From positions 1 to 64,000 of the forward strand of contig JAYMGJ010000418.1 in assembly GCA_037178675.1 (NCBI GenBank): a DNA stretch of 64,000 bases, written 5' to 3'. The DNA is from Scleroderma bovista. Taxonomy: Eukaryota; Basidiomycota; Agaricomycetes; Boletales; Sclerodermataceae. The translations under genes were made by a program, and so were the position numbers. The notes below the pieces were generated by a model that had not been told where the DNA came from, made no database searches, and saw only the letters and a list, made by a program, of their open reading frames with translations. Below, piece after piece: positions 56,201-64,000 of this stretch (its first letter is position 1; every line of letters starts with the position of its first letter).

Positions 56201-57191
56201 TCCCCGGGGTCGCACGTAAATTGCACACTCTCAGACAATTAAAGTACTTACCAACGTATGAAGCAAAAGTCCTGACTCCCCAGTCTACGATCTCCACATC
56301 CTCGTCCAATGATGTCGACTCTGTACCAGATTTCCTTGACATGGCCATTCTCTCGGCTGCGTCAGCAATAATAGTCAGAACTGCCTCGTTGAGCATAGCA
56401 GCATCCCGTTCCCGCACAGCGTCCCTTACGCGGCCGTCTCTTGCATGACGGGTTTGGCTGAATGTCCGAGCAGACTTGAGTGTCTGATCAGCAACCTCGC
56501 CCGATATTTCGGTGATGAGATGAAAGAGAAGGAGGGAGATATGACGGTTGAGTGTTAATTGCTGCGAGGTTCCGTTCCGGATGAGCTGGAATAGGTCCGC
56601 GAAGAATGTTGGCCACTGCTCGACATATGTGCAGAGGAAGAACAGTGTAAGGGTGTGAGAGAACTTGTTGCGAAGGACTAGTCATGTGTATGTAATTAGA
56701 CATGCGAAGCAGTCGTGTGTCACGTACATTTTGCATCGGATTCTGCTGAACCATAAATGTACTCTGATTGGATGTAAGACAAAATGGATTCTTGCAGGGA
56801 GCGGACAGTTTCGTCGTCTAGTGGTTCGAACCTATATTGTGCAAATAAGTATCAAGAAACACTTTTGATGCATAGTAGAGAGGCATGATGCGAAGAAAAT
56901 GCAGTTCAGAAGCAAGCCCCAGTGGGCATTGGAGAGGTATGTAGGAGCTCACCGGTTATCAAAGAACTCGTCTAGCATGCGCAGAGCGTTAAAGCGTGCT
57001 TGTGGAGGATATTTCCGGGTGTGCCCGCTCGGATCTGTGTCCACGAATACTTTGAGAGCAAGTCGCCATGACTCATGTGCGTTCTGCTGGACATGGGCCA
57101 AATAATCCAGCGCTTGCTGATGGAGAGCAACCTGCGATGGATCGCATGCTATGAGGATGGCCCGTACGAATCTGTCGATTTCTTGCTCCAT
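53283..57191 (-). CDS. LOS1: exportin-T (tRNA exporter)
   Basis: Start taken at 57191 (MEQEIDRFVRAILIACDPSQ), the second in-frame Met, which fits the family start. Importin-beta-like helices follow through many exons: HESWRLALKVFVDTDPSG, MLDEFFDNR, VDWGVRTFASYVG, WIDINLTVTPTTVPLLFSLL, LRFMADEYDDTC, DLVTQAVRTLVLNTLSRYRN, RRTYYLFHRFIREGKND, IFETVGSLVSLLSKNPEQQA and the end MKLRDLDNKGFRRYFTEFVR. Exportin-T carries tRNAs out of the nucleus with Ran-GTP. No lesions noticed. It shares a 612-bp divergent upstream region with the 57804 gene. Confidence 0.88.
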
Positions 57192-57803
57192 GAAGCTGTT
57201 CTCGTGGATGGACACCAGTGGAAGGCGAGCTCAATGGCGTGGTCGGGTTGTATGTGGCTGCACGACAGATGGCCACTGATCCCGTTGTATCCCTGCTGAG
57301 ATCAGAGGTCTTTTGGCAGTGAGAAAGCGTTGTTGGTTCCGATCGACAATTGCTAGTGTGCTAGTGGACGGACTCAAGGGCCTGGTCTTCTGAATCTCTC
57401 ACTGCTCACGTGCAAAACTAGACAGGGGCTTTTGACTAAATCACTACGATGCTGTAGACAACTCGAAAGTCGCTTGTGCCATCGGACCACACTGGGAACA
57501 ACAGTCACGATGACTAGAAAGGACGTTAGTACGTGGCAACCTGCTACGAGCTGCTGCGGGCGTGCGTGTACAACACGACGTCACTACGTGTCCTGGGAGT
57601 GCGTGCTATCGCACTTGGGGGGCCTCCACTGAACCGAACAGGCCATACTAGAATGAGTGCACAACATCCCTAGGCCGCCTTGCAGACCAGACACGTTTTT
57701 GTGTTAGTCTTTTTATGTACGCCAGTGGTAGTCGAAGCCCGTGAGAAAATGCCATGCTGGGTGGATACAAAAGCCCTGCACCCCTTTCAACTCTACACCC
57801 ACC
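57192..57803. promoter_or_regulatory. divergent promoter region
   Basis: Between the exportin-T start and the next gene's start. Only short frames. A CT-rich stretch (CCCCTTTCAACTCTACACCC) lies directly before the 57804 start. Confidence 0.45.
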
Positions 57804-60262
57804 ATGAATCCTTTGCAGCCTTCAGTAGGACCTCAATCCATGCTGGAACCCACCGAACGTCCAGCATCTTCTGAACCAGAGAGTCTCTCTGACTCGGATT
57901 GGCTCGACATCTCTAGTACAGACAGAGAGTCTGATAACGATTCCATCTTCTCGTCCAGCAGGGGCACTGATCATGAACGTCCGTCGAGGTCAAGGCAATC
58001 CTCCGTGAGCTACGGTAGCTCCCGAGACGGCGATATCGATGTATGGGAAGGGATGATCGACGATAGCGCCGATGAGGAATCTCCCGAGCAGTTACAGATG
58101 TCCTCTCCTGTTCATCCCGCTCACCATGTGGACAGCCACGCCGCCGTCCAAACCCATGACGAGACTTCACCTGAAGAGTTGCGTGTAAAGGACGGTCTCG
58201 ACCAGAGCATGGTCAGCACCCTGAGCTCGTCACGATCTAGCTCCCTCCATGCATCCACCATCCACAACTCACTGCGTGACCTCCGTCTGACCTTCCCGGA
58301 TCCAATCACAAGTTCCCGGGAGGACCTTGCTACATCATCCTACGAAGATGTCAGGACAGTTTCTGATGCCACCCACTCTACTTCAGACTCTTACGTTATC
58401 CCGACTCTCCAGCAAGACGAGAAAGAAGCAGCCGAGCAAACAATAACACCTTCCTCGGAACCCAAACTCGGTGGATCTGAATTTAATGTCTTCCTTTATG
58501 GTCTCTCCACTTCATTCAAGTGGTCTATTACCCTCGACTTGCTGGAGAAAGTCGCACAAGGTGCTGGTGTCACACTTACAACCCCATCCGAGGGTTCCGA
58601 TGATGGCCCAGTCCGCCAACTTGCCGTTACCACTCGTTCAGAGCAAAATGCCTTCCCTTCCGCCATCACGATAACTGACAAGACTCGTCAACAGAACTCC
58701 CCGGAGGGTGTAGGTTGTTTCTGTCTTTCTCTTTCGGAATTAATTGCAACCTTTCACAGCCATCCTTGATATATGCTAATTCGTTCCCCTCCCTCGCCAT
58801 CGTTTTTATGCCCTGTTGCCATCGTCCACATTTTCCCGAATCCTTGTTTTATCTCCCCGTCCTGGCTCCTTCTGAATTAGAGGCGTTTGGCAATGATGCC
58901 CCTTGTAGTCTCATGCATGTGGCTCAGGGGACATGGGATATGTTCCACATTCCTGGGCGTCAAGTCCTTCGCCTGACAGAGAATGGGACCCGAACTGTCG
59001 TCGATAAACGTACAATCGACGACTTAGATCCGACATTTGCTTATCGTGCATTTAATGGTATGTGGTCCGCCAAAAGAAAGGCTGCGATTAGGACATCCAT
59101 GAGTGGTATTCATACCTTGACAATGTATGTTTGTCATTCTTGTTTCTTCTGCCGTTTTACTTACCGTTCTTTTTGGCCCAGCCTCGCTGTCCTGTCCTTG
59201 CTCCTTGGCGTTGTTATCCGTTCCACATTCTCGGCGGCGGGTCGTGTGGTTACCGTCACCCCCCCAGTCGTCGTCGTTCCTGATAATTGCAGCTCGACCT
59301 CTTTATGGCAGCTTCTCCGGCCCGGTATAAGTCGTCAAAGGGAAATCCCGCCTCCCCCCACTGTACAGTCATCTTCGGTCGCCATGCCCGCGTCGCTCAA
59401 AGAATTCGCACTCTCCATCTTCAGTGCTGAGTCGACGTCTATCTCCGTCCCCCTTGCGCATTCACCTAACGTGCGTCGGGTGCCACCTCAGACACTACAC
59501 GAGCGCCTGCTGTCTTCCAGGGACCTTGTTTTGCGACCTACTTTTTCTCTCGCCACGGAAAATCAGCCAAAGGCTGTTTCTGTGGTATCGACCGTTACAC
59601 AGGGTCAACACCCCAGCCCTACCTCTACCCCGCCGTCGCTGTCGGCTGTGATCCGCACTTCCGCTCCTGACGTCATAAAGGAGTACGCGCCGATCATATA
59701 TAGCGAAATCGCGAATGACATGCAAGCCATCCTTGATGCACTCGATGCGTTGGTCCAAGCCATCTCCAAACAGGTCCGCACCGTCGTGGCTGAAACGGCC
59801 CTTTTAGTGCAGCGGTCCAAGTTTCATCTGGAAATGGGCGCGGAGAAGCTGGAGGGTTTCAAGGATGCGCTGTACACGCGCAACGCCCGTGCGAAGAAGC
59901 GAGCAAAGCAGCTCAAGGAGCGCGGTACACAGTGGCTGTTCGAAGCCAGCGAGGTTGTCACAAGTCGTGCCAAGCTGGCGAAAGGGAAACGACACAAGGT
60001 CGTCGAAGAAACGAGGGGGTTCGTGGAGGGGATGGCTAGCCGTGTTCGGCGGGCGAGGCGCAATGCGAAGCGAAGTGCGAAGCGAGCGGCGGAGGAGATC
60101 CAAGGGCTTCTACAGGAACAGGAGAAGTTGGCGTTCCGAGCATGGGATATGGGTGAGCAGCAGTGGAAGCAGCAGTGGAAGCATTGGCGGAAACATCCCG
60201 GCAATGCGTGTAAGCCGAAGCGGTCTCTCACTGTGAAGAAGGGCAAGCTCTGTGGATTGTAA
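57804..60262 (+). CDS. unknown single-pass membrane protein, 783 aa
   Basis: Exons 57804..58709, 58760..59124 and 59182..60262 give 783 codons. The start (CACCCACCATGAAT) has a good context. The N-terminal third is acidic and Ser-rich (SLSDSDWLDISSTDRESDND). A conserved-looking middle (EFNVFLYGLSTSFKWSITLD; GTWDMFHIPGRQVLRLTENG) precedes a likely membrane helix, ILAVLSLLLGVVIRSTF (about 417-433). The C-terminal 200 residues are helical and basic (RARRNAKRSAKRAAEEIQGL) and end in KKGKLCGL. I do not recognise the family; an ER or nuclear-envelope protein with a basic coiled domain is possible. Confidence 0.7.
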
Positions 60263-60584
60263 TGTCTTTCTAGAACGTTTATCGGTTGGTTGTTGTGTGT
60301 ACTCCTAGGTGTATGTAACATCATGTAAGTACCAATTTCCTTTGTAACCTGTTACCTTAAGTTGTATGCCCTTTGAATGTATCTGTTCTCTGCTCTCTTT
60401 TTGAGTTTTAGACTTGGTCAAAGAATCGGATGCACGAAACACGTGACTGCGATGATAGCTATGACGGAAAACAAACTAAGCGAATGCCGCTGTTGTACTT
60501 TGACTGAGGTTATTTCCCGCACCGGACTATTCCTGTGTATTTCTAGTCGCAGCCTTGTACATTCTGTAACAAAACCACCTACTG
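60263..60584. other. intergenic
   Basis: Short gap with a T-rich stretch near 60385-60410; no gene or motif recognised. Confidence 0.4.
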
Positions 60585-63500
60585 ATGCAGAACCATCGTG
60601 CACAACCTCATATTGCGATTCCGAAGCGGACACGGTCGCCCGTATATGTGCCCTCTTCGACCGCGGAAGTCTCCTCTCCGTATCCCTTTGAACTTGGTTC
60701 GCAGCAATCACAAAGTCTGCTGAGCGCCAGCTGGGAACCAACTCCTACTACCAGACACCCTCCCACCAGCTTTGACGTCCCAGGCAGACCGCGCAATCGC
60801 ACACGCAGCACTTTTGGCTCTGCTTCATCGCCCATCGCCTTCCCTGAGCCGGAAATATATAGATCCGCATCACAGCGATCGACCCTTCGCCCAAAGCACC
60901 ATCGATTAAGCAAGTCAGAGGCAGGTTCATCTGGGAGGACGCCTGAGGACAATTTCTTGTCTCGCTCATACACACCTGCGACACCTGCCTCTACTTCATC
61001 GATCGAGCTCTCCGCTCGTACGACCGACGGCGTATGTACTATCTTATCTCCGTACCTGCACTGGCTCGCTTACGATGCTGCATTTACTAGCCCAGCATCA
61101 ACGTCAATAGGCTCACAAGCGAATTATCAAGTATGATGTATGTAAATGGACTCTGGCACATGATTACACATTGGGCCGGCTTTTGACTATGTTTTGGGTT
61201 CTTGACAGGCTTGAATCGGATGAAGGGCTAATGCGTTTCCAAAATGGCCAGTTGCAAGAAAAAGACGAGGAATGGCACTTGCTCGTCCCGCCAGAGGCGC
61301 GTGAAGCCCTTGGTAAACGTGAAGTCGAGCGGCAATCTGTTCTATTCGAGGTCTTCAAGTCTGAGCGAGACTACGTGTACGACCTGAGACTTATTCGAGA
61401 GGTGAGACTGGCATTGTGGTGGAATTGCTATGATAACTCTACTGTTAGGTTTTCATCGAACCGCTGAGATCGGCTTCTCCGCCTGTTATCTCTCCGGGAG
61501 AGCGTCGTCAGAAATTTCTCTCAGAGGTGTTCTGGAATCTGAATGAGATCATCGCCCACCACGATCGATTAGTGGCAGCGTTATTCGACCGACAGCGAGA
61601 GCAGCATCCGCTCGTGCAAAGTGTATCCGATACCATCCTTGATGGTGAGTTAGCAACCGCTTCATATCCAGTCATATTCTCAAGTTCTCTCAGCCGTTTT
61701 ACAATTCAAGGCGGACTATGAATCGTATATCGAACACTACCCTCTAGCAGAGGAGCGTCATCGCACAGAGCTCAATTGTAACAAAGATTATCAAGACTTT
61801 TTACAACGCTGTTCACGTGATCCTCGTACGAAGAAACGCGATCTGATTACTTTTTTGTCGAGACCAGTAACGCGTCTACCTCGTCTAAATCTGATGCTCG
61901 AGCATATACATAAACTAACCGAATCAGACCACCCAGATGCCAATGAACTACCGCTTGTCTTGTCCGTTTTGAATGCTTTCCTGAAGAGCACCCAGCCCGG
62001 GATTGCCGCAGCAGAGAGCAAGGTCAAGTTCTGGAACTTATGCGACAGCCTCGTTTTTAACAATGCAGAGATTATTGTAAGGCCGCCATGTTCGGAGTTG
62101 CGCGCAGGTTCCTGTTTACCGTTCCAGGAACTGGACCGATATACCGATTCACGTTACCTCATTCATGCGGGGACCCTGGCCAGACGCTCAAAGTCTGAGA
62201 TGGATTGGAATCCATGGTATGATCTTTACGTTGCGCTGCTAGACAATTACTGTAGGACCATCGGTTACTTCATCGATCGATACTGATCGTCAGACAGTGT
62301 TGATCACCAAAGAGGAAAAGCGACCCAGCGGTATTATCAAACGTCTAGTCGTTTCAAGAGTGAGTAATCCCAGTGACTTACTTATAACGTTGTAGTCACC
62401 GAACTCTTGCCAGCCTATACCTTTGGCATATCTCAGACTTGGCAGCTTTGATGGTCCTCCCGAGAACAGAAGAGAGAGACCTGAGGAAGGAAGCTTCCTT
62501 CGTTCCTCATATAGATCGGTGTATCCCTTCGCGGTCTATCACGCTTCCGAGAAATCTGCCCGACATTATGTACTATATGCACCATCTGAGGCAGCAAGAG
62601 CAAAGTGGCGAGATGCCCTTATCGATGCAAAAGGTGTAGATGATGCCAGACGAGAAGGGAATCGAGTAAATGGCACAAAACTGTCCACATACTGTTGGCT
62701 GATGACGTTCCAGTGGTTTGTCCCGCATAATTTCGAAAACAGCACGTTCCGTGTGCCTGGTCCTCGAAGTGGCCGATCGAGGAAAACTCCTTCGGGCAAA
62801 GTGCTTCAAGCCATTCCGTTTAGTAGGTGTCACCGCCATTCATGAGACACGTTTCGGGATTTGAACCAACCTGCAGCTGCCAGTGGAGGCAAGAAATTCG
62901 TGGCAATAAGTTGTGCGTCTGGCATATTTATTGGTCGTCGCGGCGAAAGTGTGCATTTCTACACCTGTGATCGTGCCTCCACAGGTCTCATTATCCATTC
63001 TAGCGTTCCGCCAAATTCTTGCTTTCGAAAATGCGAAGAACATTATCGTATTGCAGGATTTTAACAAAATTCTCATCCACCATGATGGTTACTTGCTTTC
63101 CTATTCTCTCGAAGTGCTTGCCAGAGTAGCCCAATATCAGTCACCTGCAAGTGCCTTGGATGCATCCCTCGAAACCATTGCGGGTCAGGATGGCAACGTC
63201 ATTGTTTGTGAGGCTGGTGTCATAAAGGGGCGAACTGTAGGTAAGTGCCTGACTACTGGCTGTCGCACGGATCATGATAATGAAGTACAACAGTAATGTA
63301 TGCTGTCAAAACATTATTCTCACAAACTACTGTCCACACCCTCGAGGCTTGTCGGCCTGAGATGCGTATGACATCCCCGCGCGCTTTGCAGCATCCCACG
63401 ATGTCCTTCCGTCTTTATGGAGAGGTAAAAGCTTGTTTTTGAGCTTTGCACATTACATTTACTTTTCATTCACGATTGCAGCCCATCTACGTTCCAAGAG

Positions 63501-64000
63501 AACTCTACTCGCTGATGCCATTGACGAAGTCGATTGCCATGTGTACTGATCGTGGCACTGTAATCGCTGATCCCCAAAAGTGAAGACGCCCACTTTAAAT
63601 TATTCACTTTATTGTTAACCAGTTCTATGCAGCACAACGAAGCCCATCATTTCGATTGTTCCAGACTTCACTGGTGCCTCCTCTAATCCAAATATGACAG
63701 ACCTGAAGGCCCACTGCGAGAACGCCCGCCCACTTGGGCTTATTCGATATGATGCATCCGAGCTGATGGCCATATATGACAGTAAGCCATTTTTAAAGTC
63801 AATTCATGCGTGATAGAGATCTTTGTCTAGCCATGGGTTGCTACATCACGAAGCATGGCAAACCTTCCCGTGACTCCAACTTCATCCGCTGGGAGATCAA
63901 GGCAAATTCCTTCTTATATCGCACCCCACATGTTCTTCTGTTCTCCTCCGAGTTCATCGAAGTAAGGGATACGCGGACCGGGAGACTTGACCAAGTCATA
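60585..64000 (+). CDS. Rho guanine-nucleotide exchange factor (DH-PH-CNH), partial
   Basis: Start at 60585 (MQNHRAQPHIAIPKRTRSPV); runs off the right edge. The N-terminus is Ser/Pro-rich and disordered. The DH domain begins at RQSVLFEVFKSERDYVYDLR and includes FLSRPVTRLPRLNLMLEHIH. A PH-like part follows (VLITKEEKRPSGIIKRLV, FAVYHASEKSARHYVLYAPS, RAKWRDAL). The CNH domain includes KKFVAISCASGIFIG, KILIHHDGYLLSYSLEVLAR, VPDFTGASSNPNMTDLK, NARPLGLIRYDASELMAIYD and LLFSSEFIEVRDTRTGRLDQ. This order matches Rom1/Rom2-type activators of Rho1 in cell-wall signalling. One CNH exon region (63270-63505) also occurs as fragments at 16.4 and 20.7 kb. Confidence 0.88.
63270..63505 (+). repeat. source copy of the fragment found beside the FunK1 genes
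   Basis: Intron end, the exon encoding FSQTTVHTLEACRPEMRM ... SFRLYGE, next intron and the first codons of the following exon, matching 16406-16641 and 20651-20886 in inverse orientation. Here the reading continues normally on both sides, so this is the parent. Confidence 0.85.

Noticed and set aside
56810..56835. GTCTAGTGGTTCGAACCT resembles the T-arm of a tRNA
   Set aside because: It lies inside the exportin-T coding sequence and has no matching acceptor stem or D-arm.

Overview
The window reads as nuclear DNA of an agaricomycete (mushroom-forming) basidiomycete. Genes are split by many introns of about 45-65 nt. Several families found mainly in this group are present: a Plavaka-type transposase, FunK1 kinases and a DUF6698 protein. 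No rRNA, tRNA or CRISPR signal was found.

Layout. 1-13 kb is gene-poor and repeat-rich. It holds the 5' end of a Plavaka transposase running off the left edge, a patchwork of cyclin and casein-kinase-1 gene pieces, minisatellites, a 170-bp tandem satellite (6943-7775), a small unknown nuclear-type gene and a DUF6698 gene broken by a 775-bp insertion. 13.1-21.3 kb is a tandem duplication of about 4.2 kb. Each copy carries a FunK1 kinase (710 and 719 aa), a small piece of the Rho-GEF gene seen at the right edge, and a decayed ricin-B-type lectin gene. An apparently intact third lectin (21765-22647) and a DM9/DUF3421 gene (24808-25466) follow.

26133-29555 is a complete PIF/Harbinger element (TSD TAA, 101-bp TIRs, convergent transposase and Myb-like genes). 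It lies 70 bp upstream of a small Tyr/Ser-rich gene. 30.4-36 kb holds two divergent cytochrome P450 genes. 36-42.5 kb is housekeeping: eIF3e, MPDU1, a conserved fungal protein of unknown role, and an ER-luminal DnaJ ending in RDEL.

44271-47238 is a complete Tc1/mariner element (TSD TA, perfect 69-bp TIRs). Besides a DD34E transposase it carries a second, convergent gene for a 487-aa protein with an acidic N-terminus, an NLS-like stretch, a Cys/His cluster and a SAM-like C-terminus. This two-gene mariner is the best candidate here for an undescribed system. It sits among three copies (R1-R3) of an unidentified TATA-driven repeat family. 50-64 kb is again housekeeping: cullin-3, exportin-T, an unknown single-pass membrane protein and a DH-PH-CNH Rho-GEF cut by the right edge.

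Exon models were built by hand from splice motifs and family knowledge. No alignment or search was run.
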